From Nothophaeocryptopus gaeumannii (taxonomy: Eukaryota; Ascomycota; Dothideomycetes; Mycosphaerellales; Mycosphaerellaceae): a stretch of 64,000 nucleotides of DNA. The position numbers and the translations under genes are program-made. This document shows positions 1 to 10,615 of the stretch, piece after piece (position 1 is the first letter of the stretch; the number at the start of each line of letters is the position of its first letter). The DNA is taken from assembly GCA_031771865.1 (NCBI GenBank), contig JASISA010000019.1, positions 1,240,001 to 1,304,000 on the forward strand. The letters are read 5' to 3'. The notes beneath the pieces were generated by a model. It made no database searches. It had not been told where the DNA came from and saw only the letters and a list, made by a program, of their open reading frames with translations.

Positions 1-892
1 ACCTTCAAGAACTGGTGTGCGTTGAGACCGACGATACGGGCTTGATCGGGCTGGGCAACATCGGCGAAAATGCAGTCGACCATGCTCACAAGCATGCGGT
101 ACTTGAGCGGGTGACGGGCGTCTTCGATGATCGGGATAACGTTGGTTCGGTGGGTGGCCATGTTGATCAGATCGCGGCCGGAACGGTGGGAGAATTCGAC
201 GGCGAAGACGGTACCGGTAGGGCCAACGATGTCTGCGACGTGAGAGACGGAGGTTCCTGAGGCAGAACCCAAGTAGAGAACCTTGCTGCCAGGCTTCATG
301 TAGATCTCCTCCAAACCACCGAGGATACCAGCTGCCAACTTAGATCGGAAAGGGTTCCAGACGCGGTATTCGGTCTTCGTGACTACTGGAGCATCGCCGT
401 TGGTCGCATCGCCAGTGGTGGTGGCGGGAGTATCGACGGAGATGCGCTTCTCGCCGTAGACAGCCTCGCCGGGTGTCAAGTTCTTGGTGACCAGAAGATC
501 TTCCTTGCCGCGTGCGACGAAGACGCCGGGATGTCTGTGTGGCTCGATGATGACTTTTTGACCGCCCTACTCCATGTCAGCGGATTTTGTTCCCTCTTCT
601 CTTCTCTCAGCTGTGATTGATACCTTTGCGCCAAACCCTCCACCGCGGCCACCACGGCCGCCGCCTCTCCCTCCACGATCGCCGCGGCCGCGAGGAGCAC
701 CGCGTCCACCTCGCGCACCGCCTCGTCCTCGGTCACCACCGCCAAAGCCGCCTGTAATGTATCAGCAATTTCCCTCCCAGTTCAACCCATTTTGGGCCTA
801 CCTCGTCCGCCGCCACGTCCACCGCGATCACCGCCTCGGCCTCTGGGGGCACCGCCGCGTCCGCCTCCTCTTCCTCCTGGTGTGAAGGCCAT
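1..892 (-). CDS. NOP1: Fibrillarin, rRNA 2'-O-methyltransferase (C-terminus beyond window edge)
   Basis: Catalytic subunit of box C/D snoRNPs; it methylates ribose 2'-OH in pre-rRNA and histone H2A glutamine in the nucleolus. Exons on the minus strand are 892-802, 751-624 and 566-<1; both introns (752-801 and 567-623) have GT..AG ends and keep frame. The first 73 residues are almost entirely a GAR domain (Gly/Arg/Phe repeats beginning MAFTPGGRGRGG). It continues with GGQKVIIEPHRHPGVFVARG and, further on, the SAM-binding stretch KVLYLGSASGTSVSHVADIV and the PIIEDARHPLKYRMLV region, all hallmark fibrillarin sequence. The last coded residues are GLNAHQFLK, so roughly the final 80-90 residues lie outside the window. 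It is divergent from RPL17 across 264 bp. Identification is very secure; only the GAR-domain intron borders are by eye. Confidence 0.96.
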
Positions 893-1156
893 GGTTTGTT
901 ATCGTCTGTTGTCGTAAGGATTGACTGTTGACGAAGCTTGTACGGTCGGCATCACCTCCACGATCTGAAATTCTTCTCTGAGCTTGCCATTTGGGTTCGC
1001 GCTAGTGCTTCGATGCGGACTAGCGCCAGCCTGGAAGCAGCCGACACACCGATGTCTTGGCGCTTTTTCGCACACCCATCCTGAAGAAAGTGCGACTTAG
1101 ATTGAAGACTCGTCAAGGTCGAGATACCACGCGTCGCCAACCACAACACAGCCAAG
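893..1156. promoter_or_regulatory. Shared divergent promoter of fibrillarin and RPL17
   Basis: These 264 bp separate the start codons of two divergent ribosome-production genes, so they must hold both promoters. Visible elements are a perfect 8-bp inverted repeat, gcgctagt (999-1006) and actagcgc (1019-1026), with a 12-nt spacer, and an ACGCGT hexamer at 1129-1134. No TATA box stands out. Co-regulation is inference from gene function and spacing. Confidence 0.6.
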
Positions 1157-1937
1157 ATGGTATACCAATGTCAACAGCACTTATTACATACGACATGCTG
1201 ATACTTACTTTTAGGTCCGATACGCTGCGACGCACCTCGAGCCCGCAAAGAGCGCCCGCGCTCGCGGCTCTTACCTCCGTGTCTCGTTCAAGAACACCCG
1301 CGAGACCGCGCAAGCCATCAACGGCTGGAAGCTCCAGCGCGCCCTTACCTACCTCGAGAACGTCCAGAACAAGGCCGAGGCTGTGCCAATGAGGAGATAT
1401 GCTGGGAGCACTGGCCGTACTGCCCAAGGTACGTGAAGCCCATCGATCAGGCGATGCTGGCCAGCCATGTGCGAGGATGCATCGGAGGATATGAAATATG
1501 AAGAAGATACAGTACACTGAGACATAATGCTCTACAGGCAAGCAGTTTGGCGTCAGCAAGGCCCGCTGGCCCGTCAAGTCCGCAGAGTTCTTGCTCTCTC
1601 TGCTCAAGAACGCTGAGGCCAACGCCGATACCAAGGGTCTGGACACCAGCAACTTGATTGTCAAGCACATTCAGGTCAACCAGGCACCGAAGCAGCGCCG
1701 CCGCACATACCGTGCTCACGGTCGTGTACGTAGAAGTCATCAATTTTTGTTTGATCGCATCATCTAACATTGTCCTAGATCAACCCATACATGAGCAACC
1801 CATGCCACATCGAGCTCATCCTGACCGAGGGCGAGGAGGTCGTCCAGAAGGGTCCGCAAGTCGTCGCCCGCGAGCAGCAACACCTTTCCTCCCGTCAACG
1901 TGCCCAGCGCCAGCGCAAGGCCATCACTGCGGCATAG
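1157..1937 (+). CDS. RPL17: 60S ribosomal protein L17 (uL22)
   Basis: Structural protein of the large ribosomal subunit lining the exit tunnel (uL22 family). Model: join(1157..1159,1215..1428,1538..1725,1779..1937), 187 codons, close to the usual ~184. The first exon is only the ATG; the intron 1160-1214 follows and translation continues VRYAATHLEPAKSARARGSY. Other diagnostic stretches are the RETAQAINGWKLQRALTYL region, then GRTAQGKQFGVSKARWPVKS, and HGRINPYMSNPCHIELILTE near the end, finishing in a basic RQRAQRQRKAITAA tail. All three introns start GTAT/GTAC and end AG. An intron directly after the ATG is common in fungal ribosomal protein genes. It lies divergent to fibrillarin. Confidence 0.97.
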
Positions 1938-2181
1938 ACAAATTGCCAAGGGAATGCATCGATGACGAGGAGTTTCATGTTCGGCGAACGGATACGGCGC
2001 ATAGCGGTCACTTCGCTTCATACCAGATAGCGAATGGGAAATGGGAATCGTGTGCAATGTTCACAGTCTATCCACCAGCCGCTTTCGTCCTGAGACCGAT
2101 GATGCGGCGTATAGCGTCTATCCGGACGAATGAAAAGCACTTCGAAAATTTCATCCATGTCTCATCAATCGCAACTGTGCC

Positions 2182-3562
2182 TCATAAATGTGAATTTCTA
2201 TTCCTTACCGTATCGCTTTTCGAATCTGCTTTGATCACCTCCCCTTTCATTTCCTCCACGTCGTTCGCCGCATCATTGAATGCATTCGGATCGTGTAGGA
2301 AGCTTTCGTCGCCGGAGAAGTGCCTGTGAACGGCCAAGTAAAGCCGAAGTTGTAAGCAAATGCTGCTGTATGTCGTATGCAGTGTAGTGTCTGGGTGCAG
2401 GTGAAGTGGCGAGCTCAATTCGTCGCCTTCTTCTGTGCCTCGAGCTTATCGCCCTGCTGCAATTCCATCCAGAAGTTCCTGTTTCCATTCCAAGACTGGT
2501 AAGTGCGTCCCAAGAGATCCAGAGCAAGTAATCGAAGAACAAACGATGGCAACGAACAAGGCAAGAAAAACAGAAAATGAACTTACCATCCTCTTTCCTC
2601 TCCACCCGACAAGAACGAACAGTCCCCATTCACCTCACAGTCCCATCCCCCACCAACTCCCTTCCCACCCCGCCACCCAACATCCGGAACCTCCTCCGCC
2701 TTCTCTCGAACCCATCCACTCGCCACATTCTCCTTTGAAAGAGCCTCGACTGGTCGCCGCCGCACGAATTTGCTCAGCGAGCAAGTAAAGCACTTGAAAT
2801 CCTCCTCGCTCTCATCATCCGGCATCCCACCTGTCAGCACGCGGCCCATGGCGATCATAGCTGCGGCATGGGAGCAGATGAGGAGGGATTTGGGGTGAGA
2901 GGGGTCGGTATCTGCGCGGGCGATGAGGTGCGAGAGGGCGTACGCGACGCGGTCGTGGAGTTGAGGGATTGATTCGCCGTTTGTGCTCGGTACAATGGTT
3001 TCGGGAGATTCCACGAGATGAGAGAAGTGGTCGTGCAGGACTTCGATTGGGGCGGGAGATGGGTGTTCAAAGCGAGCGAGGCCGTAGAATTCGCCGACAC
3101 CTTTCTCCACCTTGACCTCGACTTTCTTCCCTGAGGCCGCGAGATGATCCGTGTATGGTTTGAGGGTCTGGATGCACCGGTAGAAAGGGGATGAGTAGAT
3201 GAGGTCTACGGGAGGGTCGAGAGTTTGCAAGTGGGAGCCGAGTTCTTCGGCTTGTTTGACGCCGTATGAGGCGAGGGCTGGGTCGGCGACTATGCCGGTG
3301 GGTGAAGGGACGGAAGAGTTGTAGTGGCCTGTTGAGGGATCGACGGTCCAGTTGGAGCGGTACTGGGAGGTTGTTAGATGGTGTTTGGAAAGAAAGTCTG
3401 AAAGTACTTGAAGGGAGGCGTGGATATGGAGAAGGTCGCTATATGCATGGTGGCTACTTCCAATTCGGGCAGTATTCTTGGATCACATGCGGCCAGAGAA
3501 AACATGGAAAGGTACAAAATACTTACTCCGTGGCGAACCACGTAGATGACCTCGAGCACCAT
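2182..3562 (-). CDS. Histidine-phosphatase-fold protein, TFIIIC tau55/Tfc7-like
   Basis: Model on the minus strand: exons 3562-3527, 3362-2587, 2323-2182 (317 aa). It opens MVLEVIYVVRHG, the RHG motif of the histidine phosphatase superfamily at residues 10-12, joined after a 164-bp intron to YRSNWTVDPSTGHYNSSVPS. The second histidine lies in LLICSHAAAMIAMGRV (about residue 177). The late segment GGWDCEVNGDCSFLSGGEER continues across a 263-bp intron into W|HFSGDESFLHDPNAFNDA, a C-terminal block I associate with fungal homologues of the TFIIIC tau55 subunit (S. cerevisiae Tfc7), which recruits RNA polymerase III. In tau55 the phosphatase domain may retain activity. Alternative: a free-standing phosphatase. 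The second intron is long for this window and holds other open frames (see findings). Confidence 0.78.
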
Positions 3563-4114
3563 CTTGGTTAAACAATGCTGAGATATTCTGGGAACGAGCG
3601 TAGTCTTCTATTTCCTTATCGAAGTCAGTGTTGATGTCGAAGTTGATGTTGTTCGAGTGTCGATGTGCAATTGCAGTTTGTATCGAAGTCGGTCCGATGG
3701 TTTTGATGTGCCGAGGCAAGCACGGACCATGAAATTCCCAGCCAGGTGAATGAGCAAAAATTGCACCAGCAAACAATCATCAACAACAATGACACGCCAT
3801 CAAAATCACATTTCCTTCATACATGAATATGTGGACGCACGTGATAGAGTCGCGAGACTGCTGGGGATGTGTCTTCCGATCTTTAGGATCGACATGCAGC
3901 TACTGCATACTGCAGGAAGCTAAAACCCGTCCCTGGCAGCACTCAGCCTCACATTGAACTATATTCCTACGAAGAAGTGACATCTCTTGGCGATCAATTG
4001 TCAAGCGCTCACAAGGAGACATGCGGCCATGATGCATTTGATCAAGAGTAGCCAGAAAGGCTGAAATATTGCAGCAGTTTTCCACCTGCGAACGCCGCCC
4101 CATGTGCTAGCACA
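3563..4114. other. Intergenic, no gene seen
   Basis: This stretch separates the start of the tau55-like gene from the start of the HET gene. It presumably holds both promoters; short overlapping frames show no family-like sequence. Confidence 0.5.
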
Positions 4115-5771
4115 ATGCGCCTCCTGAACGTCTACACTCTGGACTTCAAAGAGTTTACCGATCTTAGGAGTATCCCGCCGTACGCAATCACCTCCCACCG
4201 CTGGGTCAAGGAAGAGACCACATTACAGGAATTTGCTGAGTGGAAGAAAGACTGCAAGGCTGAGCGCAGCACCGCCGGTATCCAGAAAGTCGCGTCATTT
4301 TGCAAATTCGTTCGGGATTGGGGAGATGCCTACGGCCTCGTCTGGGTCTGGATTGACACGGTGTGTATCGACAAAACCAGCAGTGCGGAGATGCAAGAGG
4401 CCATCAACTCCATGTTCAACTGGTATAGGAAGTCATACGTATGCCTGGCATATTTGCGAGATGTCCAGTCTTTAAATGGAACGCCTTTTGAGATCTTGGA
4501 AGACTTTCACACCAGCGAATGGTTCACTAGAGGATGGACCCTTCAAGAACTTCTTGCTCCTCAGCTTGTCGTCTTCTTGGACCACAGATGGGAGATATTT
4601 GGGCACAAAGCTCCTACCATCCCCGACCGTGCCCTACCCTGGCATACGCGAGATGGACGTGAATTCAGTGGACGTTCTATCATGTTCCCTTTGAACCCTT
4701 GGATATCACGGATCACGGGAATCTCAGAAGACGTGCTCGGTGATTGGCGGAAAGTGCAGCAGCTCAATGTCGAAGAAAAGCGGTCGTGGATGAACGGCCG
4801 GAAGACTACCAAAGCCGAGGACGGAGCTTACTGCTTGCTTGGTATTTTCGACGTGTATATGACTTACATGTACGGAGAGGGCGCTCATGCATTCGAAAGA
4901 CTCGAAGATGAGATTGAGAGAAAGCTCAAACGAGCCCGCCCGATCCACACGACGAGCAATGTACCTAATGCCAGTGACCGCAGAGATGAGAGCATGCAAG
5001 CAGACAACTCGGACCTGAAAGCTGTACCATCTGTGGAGGTTGCTGGAAAGGATCGTGAGAGCCGTGAAGAGCACGAAAATTGGCGAAGATGACATCTCAA
5101 GTGTACGGGAGAGCCAATCAAGTACGGAGGAAAGTGGCACTGACGAAGAAACGATGCCCGACACGAAGCCAGGTTCCAGCGAAGTCGTCACTAAAGATCA
5201 AGATCCTGATCCTCGATTGTCTGGCACTAGCTGGCCCGTTGATGACATGGTCGATGAGCCACGCATCTCGTCCCGTAAGCAGACCGACCTTAGGCTTCGA
5301 GTTGCGCCGGATACAGTCTTACATCAGAACGCGACCTCGCGCAGCCCAGACATGGGTAGCAAGAGGCAGACCCAACCGACGCAAAGGGTGTTGGAACAGA
5401 CCCAGCCAGTCTATAAAGTGATAGGGCGCGTGAAAGAGAAGAGTCGGCGTACTGATTACGATGACGAAGAATCCGAGGAAGAAGCGGAACGTAGGCAATG
5501 CGCGCGGCAGAGCAGCAGACGGTGCGACGACTACAACGATGAATATGTACCAAGGCCAAAGGCGTCGCGAGTCAAAGCAGAAACGCGAGATTTCAACGTG
5601 ATGCAAAGGCAGACAGCGCCAACCACGGGCACCTCGTCTTCCCGCCGTGATCCATACGCCCAAACTGCTCGCCGCAAAGCTGAACCGATGCAAATGAGAC
5701 AGCCGCCGTCAACTACAGCGGAGAAGGCTTCCAAGTTTGACCGATTTCTTGGGAAGCTTAGTGGATTTTGA
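4115..5771 (+). CDS. HET-domain protein with disordered acidic/basic tail (frame change near 5040-5150)
   Basis: Heterokaryon-incompatibility (HET) domain protein; the family mediates allorecognition and programmed cell death in filamentous fungi. The first frame (4115-5092) starts MRLLNVYTLDFKEF and contains the HET landmarks YAITSHRW, VWIDTVCIDKTSSAEMQEAI, then SMFNWYRKSYVCLAYLRDV and SEWFTRGWTLQELLAP, followed by EDGAYCLLGIFDVYMTYMYG. The second frame (5040-5771) codes a low-complexity charged tail with no domain I recognise, ending FDRFLGKLSGF. The two frames overlap, and coding character switches near 5040-5150, so I infer one gene of about 550 aa joined by a short intron, or else a real frameshift. 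One consistent but unproven choice is GTGAGA at 5055 to AG at 5148 (94 bp), which restores frame. HET identity is secure, the tail junction is not. Confidence 0.8.
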
Positions 5772-5849
5772 ATGACTGAACATGGCGCAAGGGACGGTCC
5801 TCTCTTCACAGTTTGCTACTTCGCGATGCCTCCGCTTTCAAACAAGTCA

Positions 5850-6338
5850 TCACCAAAGCCTGCTTTCTTGTAGATCCATGTAAGTCGCTGCATCATCGTG
5901 CGTCGTCATTGCGCGACACATCCATCTTCTCATGCCCACTAATAGCTCGTCCAAACTCGAACCATTACTCCTATCTTTGTGAGTCGAGACCAGCAGAGAC
6001 CGACGGAAGATGTCGTGGTGACGGCCTCGAACCAAGTAGCGCAGTCTCAGACGACCATAGCCTTTGTCTGCTACCTTTTGCAGACACTTCAGCCATGCCT
6101 CCAATCGATCGAGGGCTCTTTGACACTCGACCTCATCATTTCGCCCTACAGCTTCTCCCAATGATGACTCAATGACGATGCCGTCCTTCTTGACAACCTG
6201 GAACATCTCTTGATTTCTAAGGCTGTTCAAGAAGGAAATGAAATTTTCGAACCTCAGATCTGTGACAATCATCCTCATCTCCGCACTTGAGCAGAGCATC
6301 GAATTGGATTCCTGCCGGATCTGTCGATTGGCTTGCAT
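5850..6338 (-). CDS. Hypothetical protein, fungal F-box-like/2EXR-type fragment
   Basis: The frame reads MQANRQIRQESNSMLCSSAE and runs 162 aa. ANRQIRQES is the recurring motif of many short fungal proteins in which an N-terminal 'LP.EIRN.IY' box is followed by 'R.NRQIR.E'. The frame is open upstream to about 6450 (LVQNHVTYLPRGNDNRLGPT) without an ATG, so an upstream exon or a lost N-terminus is likely. A neighbouring frame begins with an ATG at about 6519 but shows no family resemblance. No catalytic motif is visible and no function can be given. Confidence 0.4.
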   Translation of the reverse strand: MQANRQIRQESNSMLCSSAEMRMIVTDLRFENFISFLNSLRNQEMFQVVKKDGIVIESSLGEAVGRNDEVECQRALDRLEAWLKCLQKVADKGYGRLRLRYLVRGRHHDIFRRSLLVSTHKDRSNGSSLDELLVGMRRWMCRAMTTHDDAATYMDLQESRLW

Positions 6339-6650
6339 GCATAGAGTTGGTCCAAGCCGATTGTCGTTGCCGCGTGGAAGATACGTGACATGGTTCTGGA
6401 CGAGACCGCGCCTTGAAGGAGAGTTTGACGATCTTGCGTGGTTTACTTGGTGGAGTCATGTGAGAGCGCTTCGTGGCTGCTGTTGAGATGCGAGCCGATT
6501 TGATAGTTTGTGATTTCAAGTGACTGTCGACAGTTGACAGGAGCGACGCGCCAGACTCGTAGATGAGGGGCTACCAGGATCGTGAAAGGGAAAGAGGAAA
6601 GTATCGTGGTAAATGTTGCAAGGGCTGCAACGGTATAACTGCGACATCCA

Positions 6651-7803
6651 TCAGCGCCTCCGCTGTAACAACATCGCTACACTAGAAGCAATCGCAACAC
6701 CTAGCAATACGCCCATGCCGATATGTGCAAAGCCAGTACCAGTTGCAGACCCAGGAATGGCTGTCGTCTGCTCCTCCTCGCCAGGCTTTTGTCCATAAAC
6801 AACATGCAAATCCACAACCTTCCTCAACCCGTCGTCCCTCATATCCCTCTTCGCCTCCAGCACAAAAGCGTGCGTGTCCTCCACAGACCATCCGAGAGCC
6901 TTCGTGAACATAACAGTCGTAAAACCCTCCATACCAGACATAGCACCAAGCATCGTCCGAGCACCAAGAGCACGCTCTTTCGGATCAGACATCCACGTGC
7001 CCCATTTGTGCGCAAACACCTTCTCGCTTACATTCTTGAGACCAGCTTCTTTCTGGAAAGTCGTCAAGCGAGGGCCGAGCTGCAGTAATCTTCCGCGCTT
7101 GTTGGCCGCTTGCTCCATAAGTCGATTCCAGCGGAAGAAAGGCGGCAGCTCTTCGAGGTTGTCGGACATCGGTATCCGTTCACCCCGCTCGTCCACGAGG
7201 TATTGCCTGCAGAGCGAGAACTCCTGATGTTCAACCCATCCTCCCGGTGCGAGGTATTTGTAGATCTTGGCCATCATCTTATCCCAATCCGATACACAGC
7301 CGTGTACCAGGCTGAGATGTATCAGATCGAAGTAATCTTCAGGATATGGCCATTCGGCCTCCATATCTAGTGTGATCCACTCGACGTTCGCCGGCTTGCT
7401 CTTAGGCTGTATGGGACTGACATCCATGCCGACGATCATGGCTTTGGGGTAATCCTCTGCCATTTGTATGCACCATATCCCGCTTCCGCAGCCGATGTCG
7501 AGGATTCGTGGGCTCTCTTTCTTCTTGAGTGACGGGGCGAGGTGTAGGGACCCACCTTTTGCTTGTGTGAGGACCCAGTGCTGTTCATTTAGTCGTTGAA
7601 TCTCGGGCTCATCGTTGGGCATGTAGTAGTGCCCGAGTTCGCTAGAAGCATATCGTCGGCCGTTTTCGTAGGTCCAGTTGTAGGTATGTTGGGATTGGGC
7701 GGTGATGTCTTCTTTGCTGGAGGATAGTCAGACTCGAGTCGTAGTCCGCTTGGACTGCGCGTGCTTACAGCTTCTCAATATCTATGAGGTCTTTCTCTGC
7801 CAT
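6651..7803 (-). CDS. SAM-dependent methyltransferase, LaeA/UMTA-like, with C-terminal membrane anchor
   Basis: Two exons, 7803-7769 and 7716-6651, joined across a 52-bp intron (GTAAGC..CAG) to give 366 aa. The N-terminus is MAEKDLIDIEKLKEDITAQS and the typical family segment TYENGRRYASSELGHYY follows. SAM-binding motif I is LDIGCGSGIW at residues 84-93; motif II is the acidic MIVGMDVSPIQP; motif IV-like YFDLIHLSLVHG and the post-IV PGGWVEHQEF are also present. These are the signatures of the broad fungal 'methyltransferase domain-containing'/LaeA-like family, often acting on secondary metabolites or in regulation. Unusually, the last 28 residues form one hydrophobic segment (HIGMGVLLGVAIASSVAMLL) followed by QRRR, suggesting a tail anchor. 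The substrate is unknown. Confidence 0.85.
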
Positions 7804-8412
7804 TGTGATGTCGATATAAGCTATACGAGCTGTTCCGTATTCCGAGTGGAGAACGATAAGCGGTGTGATCAGACAATTCGTACTCCTCCAGTCCGCAATC
7901 TTCAAAAAAAGTCCGTTATCTTCAGAAACGAAGGTGAGGAAACAGCATGATAGCCACATGCACCCACCATTCACCTCTCTTACCCTAATCAGCAGACCGC
8001 GTCAAGCTCTCTGGTGTGCTTATGATGGAGGTGAAGAGGCCCTCGGCAGGCCAGGATCCCTACCATAGTATCGACGGCTGTTCGGTGTGCATTAGTACAA
8101 GCAAGGATCGGTGTACATTACCAATGGGTGCTGCTATTCTGCAGACTTGTGATGCATGGCCAGCGGATACTGCGTTGGTTGCTTAGCGGACGCCAGTTGA
8201 CGCTAGAGAAGTTCACAACGGCTCGTGCGCTCGTCGACTTGGTCTGTGCTGTGAGTGGAGAATGCAGTAAATGGCGTTGGGTCATGTAATCGGAAGGAAT
8301 TGAGCTCTGCTGCGGGTTCGTAGACAGTGGTCCTTGGACTCATCCATCACGGGTATTCTCCTATCGTACACGAAATCTATACATCTCGCAGGCAACATAG
8401 CAGCGCAACAGC
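7804..8412. other. Intergenic, nothing recognised
   Basis: About 600 bp upstream of the methyltransferase and downstream of the receptor gene. Only short frames without family resemblance; presumably the methyltransferase promoter and the receptor 3' region. Confidence 0.4.
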
Positions 8413-9879
8413 TCATATCATGTCAGACACCTTTCTCTCTTGTCTCTCAAGATCCCTCGTACTGTCTGCCAGGCTTTTAGATTGTTCGATGGGCTCTCTG
8501 CTTTCAACGAGCTCAATCTCGGTGCTGACTTCGATCTTCCCTTCTGGAGCACCAGTCACTCCCGCAGATTCTTTTCTTGAGTGAGGAGGGTCACTCATAG
8601 GCCCAGTTGCAGTTGCATGAGAGCTGTACTTTGCTCCTAGCGAAGGCACGATGGGTCGGAAGCATGGCGCAGACTGTTGTCCGGTGCTGTATGACGGGCG
8701 ACCGCTGCTTGTCATGTTCCTATAGTTCGAGCCTGGGAAGAGGCGCGGGAACATGCAGCGAAGTGTGGGGAGGCAAGAACACATGATTCCAATGTTGACC
8801 TCCAAGTTGGACAAAATCGCTGTAACGAGCAGTCAGTGAAGGAGTACATCGCACATAGGCCTGTTGCAGCCATACCTGATAAAGGTTGCTGCCAGCTGAC
8901 ATCTGATGTATGTGTGACGGCGTATAGAGTGGGAAGTCGTAGGATCGACACAATGCATACCAAACCTCCAAGAGCAAAAACGGCCATAAGAGCGCGCCTC
9001 TGGCGTCGGGGCAGATTAAGTTTGTTCAGGAGAGGAAGCGGTAAGACAGCTGTCGTGATGTCCGTGACCATATTGAGTGTCGTATTGACAAAGCTATTCA
9101 TATGATCAGCGCGATTCATGCACGACTTGAGACATTGCAAGGACTTACAAGACCGCAGAGATGTTGAGACATGTATGGCCTGGTATATTACGATACCAAA
9201 CTACAGCCCCATCATTAGCCAAGTTCAATTCTACTCATTATGATCACTCACAAGCTTTGATGGGGTTGCATACGAAGATTCCGGTGAACAGACGCCAGAT
9301 GAAGCACGCTACAACCACTCCCATAACAATCTTTGTTGCCAAGCGAAAGCCCTTGTGTGGAAATATTCGCAGATATTGAAATAGGATTGACATCTTCGTG
9401 CAGTTGAGGGCGACATTGTAAACTATGATAAGGCAGTAGAACTTGTCCAGTGGTCAGCATAGTACGTTAGGTAGTTCGAAGCCACAAGACTCACCCATCT
9501 CAGGTTCTCGGCTCGCTCATGAGGTTCGATCTCCGATTCATGCCTGCCTAGACCGGTGCTGACTGCAGAACGAGCGGCGCTCAATTAGTAAATTCCCCAT
9601 GAGATGGTTTGCAGACTGTTTGATCTCCATCACGCACCTTGTAGGCATTCTGTTATCGTGGCGAGGATAGCAAATACCTGAACCTTCAGTCATGAGCTCG
9701 GAGGAACCACACGTTTACCATACCATAGATACGCAGATGAAGCCATCATCTGTACCGGCGTTCCTCCTTATCCACAATCTTGCTCTCAGTCTTAAAGCCA
9801 CGAACATGACAGCAATCGAGGTGAAGATGATACCAACAACCGCGACCGCCGTTCCAGAAGTATGGCCAAGTAGTCGCAT
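8413..9879 (-). CDS. PTH11-type rhodopsin-domain integral membrane protein
   Basis: Seven exons on the minus strand: 9879-9724, 9677-9638, 9562-9495, 9441-9252, 9200-9149, 9093-8876, 8819-8413 (376 aa), all joins in frame with introns of 46-75 bp. The protein has several membrane spans: TAVAVVGIIFTSIAVMFVAL, then FYCLIIVYNVALNCTKMSIL, IVMGVVVACFIWRLFTGIFV with CNPI, FVNTTLNMVTDITTAVLPLP, and RALMAVFALGGLVCIVSILR. The pattern 'CNPI..FW..IPG.CLN....F..N...N..TD....LPLP' is the fungal rhodopsin domain found in PTH11-like receptors and many uncharacterised membrane proteins. The cytoplasmic tail after about residue 270 is Ser/Glu-rich. The ligand is unknown. The N-terminal region before the first span is very short (10 residues), so an upstream start cannot be excluded. 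Confidence 0.82.
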
Positions 9880-10415
9880 CGCAGGCACCAGCGGTCGCTG
9901 GTTCGCTTCTTGGCGGCGGAATGCTCAGAGGACTGCTTGGAATATTGGCTTTGGTATGGTCGTTGTTAAAAGTCCCCGCCCCGATAGTAGATGTCTCTGC
10001 ATCGCTTCAGCAAAAGACGACGTCGGGCTCCAAGGGGCAGAATATCCACTTGTGCAAATGTGCAGGCCATGACCAGGTTGACATCCTGGAAGATCTAGAA
10101 AGCAGCTTGGGATGCCCAATACAGGATTTCCCAGACATGTCTACGAGTTTAATTTTTTTTTCGTACCCTAGGTATAATAGCTACGTAAAGCATAGCGTAT
10201 AGTCTATCAAGGATGTACTAGATTTCCTTTAGAAATAGTAAAGCTCTTAAAAGAAATTATATATTCTTCTTAGACTTCTTTTATTATATATTTAAATTTT
10301 ATACTATTTAAAAAGATATATTGTAAATATAGCTAGTTAGCTCGAGTTAATATAATTCTTAACTTATATAAAGTATTAGATAATTATAAAAGGGAGTATT
10401 AGTCTATATTATAAG

Positions 10416-10420
10416 CTTAT
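10416..10420. repeat. Target-site duplication, left copy (CTTAT)
   Basis: CTTAT lies immediately left of the 5' LTR and is repeated exactly at 13287-13291, right of the 3' LTR: a 5-bp duplication as made by LTR-retrotransposon integrases. Confidence 0.88.
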
Positions 10421-10615
10421 TATTAAGAATTAGTATCTTAGGGTACTAAGTAGACGGTTAGCCTAATTGTACCTAAGGTAAGCGTACTTCTTAGCGTAGG
10501 GACTTATACTTCTAGCTTTAGTTTTAGATAGTTTTCTCCTTATCGATTCCGTCGTAGATAGGTCGGTCCCTTAGCTTCCCCTATTGTATACCTCGCGAGA
10601 CGTTAATACTTAATA
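10421..10615 (+). repeat. 5' LTR (195 bp)
   Basis: Direct repeat of 13092-13286. By eye the copies differ at six positions, all transitions (C/T or G/A), as RIP would leave. Confidence 0.9.
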
